A stretch of 43,652 nt of DNA from Chloroflexi bacterium OHK40 (GCA_004367505.1 SFCB01000195.1:1-43652), one strand, 5' to 3'. Positions 26,219 through 35,207 are shown, numbered from the stretch's first letter. Translations and numbers: made by a program. Notes: generated by a model from the sequence alone, not told the origin.

Positions 26219-27250
26219 ATGGAGCGGGTTGGGGTGGCGCTGATTGGGGCGGGGGTGTTTGGGGAGCGACACGCGCAGGCGTATAGCCGCCACCACGGGG
26301 TGACGTTTGTGGCGGTGTGTGATCTGAACACCGAGCGGGCGCAGGCGGTAGCCGGGCGCTATGGCGCCCACTATGCCACCGGCGATTATCGTCAGGTGCT
26401 GGCCGATCCGGCGGTGCGGGCGGTGTCGATCGCGTTGCCCGACCATCTGCACCGTGAGGTGGCCGTGGCCGCAGCTCGGGCCGGCAAGGATCTGCTCGTG
26501 GAGAAGCCGCTCGCCACCACGGTGGAAGACGCCGAGGCGATTGTGGCAGCTGCCGAGCAGGCTGGAGTGCGCCTGATGGTGGATTTCCACAACCGGGTCA
26601 ATCCGCCGATGGTCAGTGCCCGCGATGCGATCCAGCGTGGGGTCATCGGACAGCCAAGCTATGTCTATGCCCGCCTCAGCAATACGACGCTGGTCCCCAC
26701 CGAGATGCTGCGCTGGGCCGGCCAGTCCTCGGCGCTCTGGTTCCTCGCCAGCCACATGGTGGACGTGGTGCGCTGGATGCTTGACGACGAGCCCGCCAGG
26801 GTCTATGCGGTGCGCCGCGATGGGGTGTTGCGGGAACTGGGCGTGGATACGGCCGATTTCCACGTGGCGACGGTGGAGTTCCGTGGCGGCGCAGTGGCGG
26901 TGTTTGAGCACGCCTGGATCTTGCCCCGTAGCCAGGCTACGGTGAAGGACCTGAAGCTGGAGATCCTCGGTAGCCATGGTCAGATCAATATCGATGGCTC
27001 CCATCACCGTACACTGGAGATCTACAGCGCGGATACGGCGAGCTTCCCCGACCTGCTGGCGCCCCCCACAGGCGAGCATCTGACCGGTTTTGTGCTCGAT
27101 AGCATCGCCTACTTTGTGGACATGCTCACCCGCGACGCTCCGCCCCTGGCTACCGGCGCCGATGGGGTCGCCGTTACGCGCATCCTCTGTGCGATCGAGG
27201 AGTCGGCGCGGCAGCGGATGCCGGTGGAATTGTCCCCTGTCCCCTACTGA
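26219..27250 (+). CDS. Gfo/Idh/MocA-family oxidoreductase
   Basis: A 343-aa NAD(P)-dependent sugar dehydrogenase-like protein. The Rossmann motif is VALIGAGVFGERHAQAY (residues 7-22), the acidic residue after beta-2 is in AVCDLNTER, and EKP (95-97) is the family's catalytic-lysine motif. A second domain begins VDFHNRVNPPM and includes WFLASHMVDVVRWML. Typical reactions oxidise a ring hydroxyl of a cyclic sugar, and GH109 relatives use NAD for glycoside hydrolysis; the substrate here is unknown, but its place between the importer and anmK suggests an amino sugar. ATG 26219 is preferred over GTG 26213 because GAAGGGA is correctly spaced. The last few codons lie in a repeat shared with 24171-24187. 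Confidence 0.9.
   Translation: MERVGVALIGAGVFGERHAQAYSRHHGVTFVAVCDLNTERAQAVAGRYGAHYATGDYRQVLADPAVRAVSIALPDHLHREVAVAAARAGKDLLVEKPLATTVEDAEAIVAAAEQAGVRLMVDFHNRVNPPMVSARDAIQRGVIGQPSYVYARLSNTTLVPTEMLRWAGQSSALWFLASHMVDVVRWMLDDEPARVYAVRRDGVLRELGVDTADFHVATVEFRGGAVAVFEHAWILPRSQATVKDLKLEILGSHGQINIDGSHHRTLEIYSADTASFPDLLAPPTGEHLTGFVLDSIAYFVDMLTRDAPPLATGADGVAVTRILCAIEESARQRMPVELSPVPY
27232..27248 (-). repeat. inverted copy of the GGGGACA repeat at the oxidoreductase C-terminus
   Basis: The reverse complement of 27232-27248 is identical over 17 bases to 24171-24187, which spans the stop codon of the binding-protein gene. In this copy the repeat supplies the last codons (SPVPY) of the oxidoreductase. Confidence 0.8.
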
Positions 27251-27259
27251 GAGCGAACG

Positions 27260-28462
27260 ATGCGCATCGTTGGCCTGATGGCGGGCACATCGCTGGACGC
27301 GATCGACGCGGCGCTGGTGGAGCTTGAGCCGGTGGATCCGCCGGGGACGCTGCGCATGGCCGTGCGCGCCTTCGCCATGCTGCCCTTCGCCGAGGAGTTA
27401 CGGGAGCAGGTGCGGACGTTGTTGCCGCCGGCGCGGGGCTCCACTGCTGAGGTTTGCGCGGTCAACTTCCTGCTGGGCGAGGCCTTTGCCGAGGCCGCCA
27501 TGCGGGTGATCGCCGATGCCGGATTCCGGCCTGACCAGGTCGATCTGGTTGCCTCCCACGGCCAGACCGTCTACCATCAGGTGGCGCCAGGTGAGCTGCG
27601 CAGCACGCTGCAGATCGGGGCGCCTGCGGTGATCGCGGCGCGCACCGGGCGTACGGTAGCCAGCGACTTTCGTCCGGCCGATATGGCCCGTGGCGGAGAG
27701 GGCGCACCGCTCGTCCCTTATCTGGACGCGCTGCTCTTCGCGCACGCAACGCTGCGACGCGCGGTACAGAACATTGGCGGGATCGGCAACGTGACCTACC
27801 TCGCGCCCGGCCAGCCCGTCCGGGCCTTCGATACCGGCCCCGGCAATGTGCTGATCGACGAGGCCGTGCGCTATCTCAGCGGTGGTGCGCGCGCCTTCGA
27901 TGAGGACGGCCGGATGGCCGCTGCTGGCCGGATCGACGAAGGGTTGCTCGACGAGTTGATGGCTCATCCCTACTTCGACCGCCCGCCGCCACGCTCGACC
28001 GGCCGCGAGCTGTTCGGCCCCGCCGAGGCCCGGGCACTTGTTGAGCGCGCCACCGCCAGGGGCTTACGTCCGGAGGATACCGTGGCGACGCTCACCGCGC
28101 TGACCGCCTGGAGCATCGCCGAGAGCTACCAGCGCTTCTGCGGTCCGGTCGACGAGGTACTGCTCGCCGGAGGCGGCGCCCGTAACCTCACGCTCAGGGC
28201 CATGATCGCCGCCGCGTTGCCCGAGGCCCGGGTGCGTGTGGCCGATGAGCTCGGCCTCGACGCCGATGCCAAGGAGGCTGTGGCCTTCGCCGCCCTCGGC
28301 TACGCCTGCCTGCACGGCTACCCCTCCAGCCTGCCCGCCGCCACCGGGGCGCGCGCCCCCGCCGTGCTCGGCAGTATCACCCCGGGTGACAACTACCGCG
28401 CCCTGATCGCCCGTGTTGCCGCCACGCCAGCTCAGCCGCCAGAGCGGATGGTGCTGGCGTAG
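27260..28462 (+). CDS. anmK: anhydro-N-acetylmuramic acid kinase
   Basis: A 400-aa AnmK, which hydrolyses the 1,6-anhydro bond of anhydroMurNAc and phosphorylates it to MurNAc-6-phosphate with ATP. Visible are GLMAGTSLDAIDAALVEL (ATP loop, residues 5-22), VASHGQTVYHQ, QIGAPAVIAARTGRTVASDFRPADMARGGEGAPLVPY, NIGGIGNVTYL, and FDTGPGNVLID with Asp191 at the place of the E. coli catalytic Asp182. AnhydroMurNAc arises only from lytic transglycosylase action on peptidoglycan, so this gene ties the operon to cell-wall turnover. Length is slightly above the usual 370 aa because of the C-terminal tail. It follows the oxidoreductase by 9 bp. Confidence 0.97.
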   Translation: MRIVGLMAGTSLDAIDAALVELEPVDPPGTLRMAVRAFAMLPFAEELREQVRTLLPPARGSTAEVCAVNFLLGEAFAEAAMRVIADAGFRPDQVDLVASHGQTVYHQVAPGELRSTLQIGAPAVIAARTGRTVASDFRPADMARGGEGAPLVPYLDALLFAHATLRRAVQNIGGIGNVTYLAPGQPVRAFDTGPGNVLIDEAVRYLSGGARAFDEDGRMAAAGRIDEGLLDELMAHPYFDRPPPRSTGRELFGPAEARALVERATARGLRPEDTVATLTALTAWSIAESYQRFCGPVDEVLLAGGGARNLTLRAMIAAALPEARVRVADELGLDADAKEAVAFAALGYACLHGYPSSLPAATGARAPAVLGSITPGDNYRALIARVAATPAQPPERMVLA

Positions 28463-28505
28463 CTCGTGTGCGCCGCCCTGCACCCCTGTGGATCTGGAGA
28501 ACCGT

Positions 28506-29411
28506 GTGACCGAGTACACTCCGCTGACCGAAGCCAATAACCCCGCCACCCGGGCGATCGATAGCCTGAGCGCCGCCGAGATCGTGGCGCTGATCAATGC
28601 CGAGGATCGCAAGGTAGCCGAAGCGGTGGCGGCTGTGGGCGGCGCGATCGCTACCCTGGCTGAGTTGACGGCCGAGCGCATCCGGCGCGGCGGCAGGCTG
28701 ATCTACATCGGCGCGGGCACCTCGGGCCGGCTCGGTGTGCTCGACGCCGCTGAGTGTCCCCCGACCTTCAGCACTCCGCCCGAGCTGGTGCTCGGCCTGA
28801 TTGCCGGGGGTCCACGCGCCCTCACGAGCGCCGTCGAGGCCGTCGAGGATGACCCGGCAAGCGGCGCCGCCGATATTGCCGCCGCCGGGGTTGGTAGTGC
28901 CGACGTGGTGGTGGGCCTTGCGGCCAGTGGCCGTACGCCCTATGTGCTTGGCGCCGTAGCCGAGGCCAGGCGCCGTGGCGCCTTCGCCGCCGGGGTTGCG
29001 TGCTCTCACCCCTCGCCGCTCGGCGATGCCGTCGAGTTGATCATCGCGCCGATCGTCGGGCCGGAGGTGATCGCTGGCTCCACCCGCATGAAGGCAGGCA
29101 CCGCCGAGAAACTGGTGCTCAACACGCTCAGCACCTGCGTGATGGTGCTGCTCGGCAAAACCTACGGCAACCTGATGGTCGATCTCCAGCCGCTCAACGA
29201 GAAGTTGCGCCGGCGGGCGGTGGGCATCGTGGCCAGCGCCACCGGGCTGGGGCAGGAGCAGGCCCGCGCCGCCCTGGCCGTGGCCGGTGATGTGAAGACG
29301 GCGATCGTGATGGTACTTGCTGGTATCGACCGGGACGAAGCCCGCCGTCGTCTCGCCGCGAGCGGCGGGCACGTTCGCCCCGCGCTCGGTGGGTGTGGAC
29401 CGTTGGGTTAG
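28506..29411 (+). CDS. murQ: N-acetylmuramic acid 6-phosphate etherase
   Basis: A 301-aa MurQ, which removes D-lactate from MurNAc-6-phosphate to give GlcNAc-6-phosphate. The sugar-isomerase (SIS) domain has GRLIYIGAGTSGRLGVLDAAECPPTF and VGLAASGRTPYVLGAV, and the later GPEVIAGSTRMKAGTAEKLVLN. The catalytic acids Glu83 and Glu114 of E. coli MurQ fall at exactly the same numbers here. Start: GTG 28506 with GGAG seven bases upstream gives the standard length; the frame is open 31 codons earlier but without similarity. It takes the AnmK product directly. Confidence 0.97.
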   Translation: MTEYTPLTEANNPATRAIDSLSAAEIVALINAEDRKVAEAVAAVGGAIATLAELTAERIRRGGRLIYIGAGTSGRLGVLDAAECPPTFSTPPELVLGLIAGGPRALTSAVEAVEDDPASGAADIAAAGVGSADVVVGLAASGRTPYVLGAVAEARRRGAFAAGVACSHPSPLGDAVELIIAPIVGPEVIAGSTRMKAGTAEKLVLNTLSTCVMVLLGKTYGNLMVDLQPLNEKLRRRAVGIVASATGLGQEQARAALAVAGDVKTAIVMVLAGIDRDEARRRLAASGGHVRPALGGCGPLG

Positions 29412-29441
29412 GGCTACGGCACGGCGCGGGACATGCATTCC

Positions 29442-30359
29442 ATGAGCGAGCTCCTCCTTGGTATCGATGGTGGCGGAAGCAACACCCGCGCGCTCCTGGC
29501 CAGCCTCGACGGCACCGTGCTCGGGCGCGGCTACGCCCCATCGAGCAACCTCCAGTCGGTTGGCTTCCCGGCGGCCACCGCCGCCATCCGCCAGGCGATC
29601 GCCGCAGCGTTCGATGCGGCCGGGATCGCCGCCGACACCCCGATCGCCGCAGCCTGCCTTGGCCTGGCCGGGGTGGGCCGCCCGGCTGACCACACCCGGA
29701 TAGCCGCGTGGATTGAGCACGAGGCGATCGCGCGCCGTAGCGCCATCGTCACCGACGCCGAGCCGGTGCTTGCAGCCGGTACCCCGGAGGGCTGGGGCGT
29801 GGCCCTGATCAGTGGTACCGGCTCGGTCTGCGTTGGGCGGGACAGGCAGGGCCGCGCGGTGCAGGTGGGCGGCTGGGGCTATCTGCTTGGCGATGAGGGC
29901 AGCGGCTACGATCTGGCCATCCGTGCATTGCGCCTGGCCACCCAGACGGCCGATGGCCGGGCTGAGGCCCACGCCTTGCTGGACGCGGTGCTGCGCCACT
30001 GGAACCTCGCCGCGCCTGTCGACCTGGTGGGCCACGTCTACCGCACCGCGATTATGCGTCCGGCAATCGCCGACCTGACGCGACCGGTAGTGGCGCTGGC
30101 CGCGCAGGGCGATCGCGACGCGCTCGATTTGCTCGAAGGGGCCGCCGTCGAACTGGCTCGCGCCGCGCGCGTGGCCGCCCGTCGGCTGGGCTTGCACGAG
30201 CCTCCAGTGGCTCTCGCCGGTGGCCTGCTTGGCGCCAGCCCCGAGCTGCGCGCAGCGCTTGCCGAGTGCCTGGGGCCAGGCTGGGGCCCGCTGCGGTACG
30301 TTGACGACCCGGCCCTCGGCACGCTCGTACTGGCCCGCCGGCTGCTCACGGAGAGCTGA
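29442..30359 (+). CDS. BadF/BcrA-type kinase, probable N-acetylglucosamine kinase
   Basis: A 305-aa actin-fold ATPase of the BadF/BadG/BcrA/BcrD family. Phosphate-binding loops are LLGIDGGGSNTRALLA (residues 5-20) and ALISGTGSVCVGRDRQG; the GlcNAc-kinase segment GGWGYLLGDEGSGYDLAIRALR is present, and VALAGGLLGASPELRAAL is the adenosine motif. It should phosphorylate the GlcNAc freed by NagZ to GlcNAc-6-phosphate; MurNAc kinase activity, known in relatives, is also possible. ATG 29442 is preferred; the ATG at 29433 is only two bases from the GGGAC site. The stop is 2 bp before nagA. Confidence 0.9.
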   Translation: MSELLLGIDGGGSNTRALLASLDGTVLGRGYAPSSNLQSVGFPAATAAIRQAIAAAFDAAGIAADTPIAAACLGLAGVGRPADHTRIAAWIEHEAIARRSAIVTDAEPVLAAGTPEGWGVALISGTGSVCVGRDRQGRAVQVGGWGYLLGDEGSGYDLAIRALRLATQTADGRAEAHALLDAVLRHWNLAAPVDLVGHVYRTAIMRPAIADLTRPVVALAAQGDRDALDLLEGAAVELARAARVAARRLGLHEPPVALAGGLLGASPELRAALAECLGPGWGPLRYVDDPALGTLVLARRLLTES

Positions 30360-30361
30360 AG

Positions 30362-31546
30362 ATGCGCTTCGTCCTGAACAATTGCCGCCTGATCGATGCA
30401 ACGGGCACTCGGCCCGGCCCGCTGCTCGTGGATGCCGGGCGGATCGCGGCGATCGGCGGCATCTACGAGGTTCCAGCGCTCGACCTGGGTGGGGCACTCG
30501 TGGCGCCTGGCTTCGTAGACGTGCACACTCATGGCGGCGGCGGCTACAGCCTGCACACCGAGCATCCCGACGAGATCCGCGCCTACGCGGCCTGGGCCCC
30601 CTCGACTGGGGTCACAGCCTTTCTCGCCGGGATCGTCGGCGTGCCCGGCGGGTTGCCCGAGACCCAGATCCGGGCGGCCCTGGCTGCTGCCACCGGGCCC
30701 GCTGCCGGCGCCGAACTGGCTGGAATGCATCTCGAGGGGCCGTATATCAACGTGGCTCGCCGTGGTGCCCACGCGCCAGAGTGGCTGCGCGTGCCTGATC
30801 CGGCGGAGACCGAGCGACTGCTGGAGCTGGCTGGCAGCCACCTGCGCATCATCACCGTGGCCCCGGAGTTGCCGGGCGCCAAGGCCATGATTCGCCGGCT
30901 CGTTGCCGCCGGGGTGACGGTGAGCCTGGGCCATACCGACGCCACCTACGAGCAGACCCGGGCGGCCATCCCGCTCGGTCTCACCCACGCCACCCACTGC
31001 TTCAATGCGATGCGCCCGCTCCATCACCGCGAGCCCGGGCCGCTTGGAGCGATCGTCGAAGACGCGCGGGTGAGCGGCGAGCTAATCGCCGACGGCGTTC
31101 ACGTACACCCGGCCGCGCTGCGCCTGCTGCTGCGCGCCCTGGGCCCGGATCGCGTCATCGTCGTCACCGATGCGCTCTCCTGTGCCGGTCTGCGCGACGC
31201 CGTCTTTAGCTTCGGCGGCCAGCCCGCGCGCGTTGTGGATGGCGTGGCCAGGCTTGCCGACGGCACCCTCACCGGCAGCGTGCTGACGATGGATCGCGCC
31301 CTGCGCAACCTGGTTGGAATGCTGGCCCTGCCTTTATCCGATGCCCTGGCCGCATTGAGCGCCAACCCGGCCCGCGCTGCCGGGCTCGCCCATCGCAAGG
31401 GCCTGTTGCGCGCCGGCTATGATGCCGATCTGATCGTCCTCGATGAGACGCTCACGCTCCAGGCCACCTTCTGCCGTGGCATCCTGGCCTACGCGGCCGA
31501 GGCCTTCCGGCGGCGCCACCCGCAGCTCCAAATCGCGCCCGGGTAA
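30362..31546 (+). CDS. nagA: N-acetylglucosamine-6-phosphate deacetylase
   Basis: A 394-aa amidohydrolase that removes acetate from GlcNAc-6-phosphate, giving glucosamine-6-phosphate. Metal and catalytic residues are visible: HTH (His55, His57) in VDVHTHGGGG, Glu125 in HLEGPY, His191 in LGHTDA, His209/His212 in LTHATHCFNAM, the substrate loop IADGVHVHP and the catalytic Asp270 in VVTDAL. It is the last enzyme of the operon and joins the MurNAc and GlcNAc branches. No nagB lies in the window, so the product may go back to UDP-GlcNAc as well as to glycolysis. A GC-rich hairpin follows the stop. Confidence 0.97.
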   Translation: MRFVLNNCRLIDATGTRPGPLLVDAGRIAAIGGIYEVPALDLGGALVAPGFVDVHTHGGGGYSLHTEHPDEIRAYAAWAPSTGVTAFLAGIVGVPGGLPETQIRAALAAATGPAAGAELAGMHLEGPYINVARRGAHAPEWLRVPDPAETERLLELAGSHLRIITVAPELPGAKAMIRRLVAAGVTVSLGHTDATYEQTRAAIPLGLTHATHCFNAMRPLHHREPGPLGAIVEDARVSGELIADGVHVHPAALRLLLRALGPDRVIVVTDALSCAGLRDAVFSFGGQPARVVDGVARLADGTLTGSVLTMDRALRNLVGMLALPLSDALAALSANPARAAGLAHRKGLLRAGYDADLIVLDETLTLQATFCRGILAYAAEAFRRRHPQLQIAPG

Positions 31547-31573
31547 CCCTCTGGTCACACGCGCCGTGCCGCC

Positions 31574-31601
31574 GTTGGGCCGCTGCGCGCTGCGGCCCGA
31601 C
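31574..31601 (+). terminator. hairpin after the amino-sugar operon
   Basis: GTTGGGCCGC (31574-31583) and GCGGCCCGAC (31592-31601) pair over 10 positions with one G-T pair and an 8-nt loop. There is no T-run, so it is only a candidate end of the operon. A palindrome TGAGGCGCCTCA (31680-31691) overlaps the yvcK stop from the other side. Confidence 0.45.
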
Positions 31602-31688
31602 AGGCTCCCGAACAACGAATCGCGAGAAGTGTCGGTCCGACTCTCGGTGAACGTCCACCGCGTGGTCCGATAGTGCCCTTGAGGCGCC

Positions 31689-32723
31689 TCAGGCGCTTCG
31701 GTCGAGCGCAATCTTCCAGAGTGCCAGGCCGAGCAAGGTCGGGTCGTGGCGGATGGTGTCCTGCTTATTCCAGAGGGTCCGTTTCCCCTCGCTGATCTCG
31801 GCAAAGTTCCGCACCAGCGGCGTGACCCCGAGCTCGGCAATCTTGAGCAGCTCATCGTCGGAGGGGCGGAGCAGATGCAGACCCTCGGCGGCGTACTGCG
31901 CAACCTGCGAGGCCGGGATCGTATCACTACGGTTGATCAAGGCGATGTCGAGGGTGTCGGGGCCGAGCAAATCGACGATCCGGCGCACGTGGTCGTAGAT
32001 CGTAAAGCCGTCGGTCTGGCCGGGCTGGGTAGTCGTATTACAGACGAACACAACGGTCGCGCTCGTCTGGCGCAGCGCCTCCGCCATGCGGTCGAAGAGC
32101 AGGGTGGCGAGCACTGAGGTGAAGAAGCTGCCGGGCCCGATCACCACCACATCGGCCTGGGCGATCGCCTGGAGGACGGGTGGATAGGCGGGGGCGTTGG
32201 GGGTGGAGAGGTAGAGGCGACTGATCGGCGCTTTGTTCAGCGCCCGCACGGCCAGCTCGTTCTCGGCCGTGCTGCCGTCCTCCAGGTCGGCGCAGAGGTG
32301 CGTGTTGACCGTCGAAACGGGCAAAATACGCGCGGTGCAGCCGAGCATCAGGTTGGCCGCCTCCACCGCCTCGGCGAAGTCGCCGGTCATCTGGGTCAGC
32401 GCGGCGATCAGCAAGTTCCCAAAGGCCATGCCGTCGAGCAAGGGCACCTCGGGCGAGCGGAGGCGATGCTGCATGAGCCGGGCCAGGAGCGAATCCGGGT
32501 CGCGGGCGAGTGCGGAGAGCGTATTGCGCACATCGCCGGGGGCGGGCATCGCCGCTACGGCCCGCGCGGTGCCGGTGCTACGCCCCGTATCGGTAACGGC
32601 GATTACTGCGGTGAGCGAGCCAAAGTAGGGGCGAGCGCCGAGCAGCACCTGGCTCACGCCGCCGCCGCCGCCAATGGCCACCAGGCGGTGCCCGCCCTGG
32701 TGGTTGCCGCTCTGAGTGGACAT
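31689..32723 (-). CDS. yvcK: YvcK/CofD-like protein (GlmR-type)
   Basis: A 344-aa protein of the YvcK family, which in Bacillus binds UDP-GlcNAc and steers carbon into cell-wall precursors, and is also named gluconeogenesis factor. Family blocks are present: LVAIGGGGGVSQVLLG, PAPGDVRNTLSALA, MAFGNLLIAALTQMTGDFAEAVE, ADVVVIGPGSFFTSVLATLL and VFVCNTTTQPGQTDGFTIYDH. Two N-terminal motifs differ from the Bacillus form as I recall it: GGGGGVS for GGGTGLS and TDTGRSTG for ADDGGSSG. These lie in the nucleotide-sugar binding region. It is divergent from lacI and convergent with the amino-sugar operon. Confidence 0.9.
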   Translation of the reverse strand: MSTQSGNHQGGHRLVAIGGGGGVSQVLLGARPYFGSLTAVIAVTDTGRSTGTARAVAAMPAPGDVRNTLSALARDPDSLLARLMQHRLRSPEVPLLDGMAFGNLLIAALTQMTGDFAEAVEAANLMLGCTARILPVSTVNTHLCADLEDGSTAENELAVRALNKAPISRLYLSTPNAPAYPPVLQAIAQADVVVIGPGSFFTSVLATLLFDRMAEALRQTSATVVFVCNTTTQPGQTDGFTIYDHVRRIVDLLGPDTLDIALINRSDTIPASQVAQYAAEGLHLLRPSDDELLKIAELGVTPLVRNFAEISEGKRTLWNKQDTIRHDPTLLGLALWKIALDRSA

Positions 32724-32782
32724 ACTTGTGGCCCTTATGCTACGCGCCGAGCAACGGGCGATGCGGCGCTGACAACGGCAGC

Positions 32783-32788
32783 ATTATA
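32783..32788 (-). promoter_or_regulatory. -10 box of yvcK
   Basis: A perfect TATAAT on the minus strand, with TTGCAC 19 bp upstream. Initiation near 32776 would give a leader of about 50 nt. The divergent lacI promoter starts 32 bp away. Confidence 0.55.
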
Positions 32789-32819
32789 GAGGAGATAGTC
32801 CGGGCGCGTGCAAAGGAGC

Positions 32820-32848
32820 TTGACATCTGCATCGCTGCCTGCTATACT
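32820..32848 (+). promoter_or_regulatory. consensus promoter of the lacI-family gene
   Basis: TTGACA (32820-32825), a 17-bp spacer ending in TGC, and TATACT (32843-32848): a strong promoter with an extended -10. Confidence 0.88.
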
Positions 32849-32852
32849 CCCG

Positions 32853-32882
32853 CTTAACCGATTAAGTACTTAATCAATTAAG
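32853..32882. promoter_or_regulatory. paired LacI-family operator at the transcription start
   Basis: A 30-bp near-palindrome with the perfect core GATTAAGTACTTAATC (32860-32875). It contains two LacI-type half-palindromic sites, TTAACCGATTAA (32854-32865) and TTAATCAATTAA (32870-32881), separated by GTAC. It begins at +1, so binding would block initiation; autoregulation by the LacI protein encoded next is the simplest reading. Confidence 0.8.
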
Positions 32883-32901
32883 TGGCAGAGCGGAGCACCC
32901 C

Positions 32902-33912
32902 GTGGCGACGATCAAGCAGGTAGCGGAGCGGGCGGGCGTCTCGACGGCCACCGTCTCCTACGTGCTGAACGGGACGGGCTCGGTCACTGCCGCGACGCGG
33001 CGTCGCGTGCTCGAGGCGGTCGAGGCGTTGAGCTATCAGCCCAACCACGCCGCCCGCAGCCTGCGAACCCGCTCGCGAACTCTCGGCCTTGTCCTTCCTG
33101 TCTCGGCTGCCGGGCTGGGTGATCCGGCCCTGGCCGAGCTGGTAGCTGGAGCCGCGGAGTGTGCAGCCGGGCGAGGCTACTACCTGCTGCTAGCGTCGGT
33201 GGCGTCCGGTCAGCAGGAGGATGAGCTTGAAACCCGGCTCGCGGCCAGCGGGCGGGTGGATGGGATCATCCTGCTGGACTTGCGTACCGACGATGAGCGC
33301 CCGGCACGGCTGGCCGCCGCAGGCGTGCCCTTCGTCGGCGCGGGCGCGTCGGGACGGGCTGGCGAGGCCAGGCTAGTGGGGTTCGCCATGTACCACGGCG
33401 CAGTTGATGCAACCCGCCATCTGCTCGCCCTGGGTCACCGGCGTATCGGCATGATCGCCTTGCCCTCCGACCGGCTGGACAGCGAGCCCTTCTACCAGGG
33501 CTTTGCTGATGCCCTGGGCGCCGTGGGTCTGGAGCCCGACCCGGTGCTCATCGTTGAGGCTGGAACAGCCGAGGACGATGGCATCGCCGCGATGCAGGAA
33601 CTCCTCGCTGCGCCGGAGCGCCCCAGCGCAGTGATCGCCGCGAGTGATGCTCTCGCCTTCGGCGCGATGCACGCCCTGCGAGACGCTGGTCTGGAGGCTG
33701 GGCGCGAGCTCTCGATCGTCGGCTGCGGCGACTTACCACTGGCGGCCCATAGCCACCCGCCACTCACGACCCTGCGGGCCCCGCGCCGGGCCCTCGGCGC
33801 CGAGCTCGCCCGGCGCCTGGTTGCCCTGGTTGAGCGCGAGCCATTGCCCGAGCCCACCACTCTCGCGCTCCAGTTGATCGTTCGACGCAGTACTGCCCCG
33901 CCAGAACGGTAG
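32902..33912 (+). CDS. LacI-family transcriptional regulator
   Basis: A 336-aa regulator. The helix-turn-helix is ATIKQVAERAGVSTATVSYVLNG (residues 2-24), followed by the hinge helix RRRVLEAVEALSYQPNHAARSLR and a periplasmic-binding-protein-like effector domain (LGHRRIGMIALPSDRLDSEPFYQGFADAL, AVIAASDALAFGAMHAL, LTTLRAPRRALGAELARRLV). The ligand is probably a sugar; which one cannot be read from the sequence. GTG 32902 has GGAG six bases upstream. It lies between yvcK and the ABC ATPase, so it may control either or both; the two-site operator is at its own promoter. Confidence 0.95.
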   Translation: MATIKQVAERAGVSTATVSYVLNGTGSVTAATRRRVLEAVEALSYQPNHAARSLRTRSRTLGLVLPVSAAGLGDPALAELVAGAAECAAGRGYYLLLASVASGQQEDELETRLAASGRVDGIILLDLRTDDERPARLAAAGVPFVGAGASGRAGEARLVGFAMYHGAVDATRHLLALGHRRIGMIALPSDRLDSEPFYQGFADALGAVGLEPDPVLIVEAGTAEDDGIAAMQELLAAPERPSAVIAASDALAFGAMHALRDAGLEAGRELSIVGCGDLPLAAHSHPPLTTLRAPRRALGAELARRLVALVEREPLPEPTTLALQLIVRRSTAPPER

Positions 33913-34077
33913 CCCGGAGAGCCAGGATGCCGCGCCGTGGTGGTTCCTGCGGCGTACACGCACTGGTACGGTACATCGCACGCGCTCCGGGCACGATACG
34001 TGGAACCATATCGGCCCGCCGCAACCCTCATCGGCGAACTAGAGAACCAATGAAGGCACTGAGATCAAGGAGGTACC

Positions 34078-35184
<1,107 letters not shown>

Positions 35185-35207
35185 AACCGGGGACCGGGAA
35201 CCGAACA

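Noticed and set aside
24674-27079. An 801-codon minus-strand open frame across the permeases and oxidoreductase
   Set aside because: His/Arg/Gln-rich translation without domains, antisense to well-supported genes.
28377-30497. A 706-codon minus-strand open frame across murQ and the kinase gene
   Set aside because: Shadow of the murQ and kinase genes; no recognisable motif.
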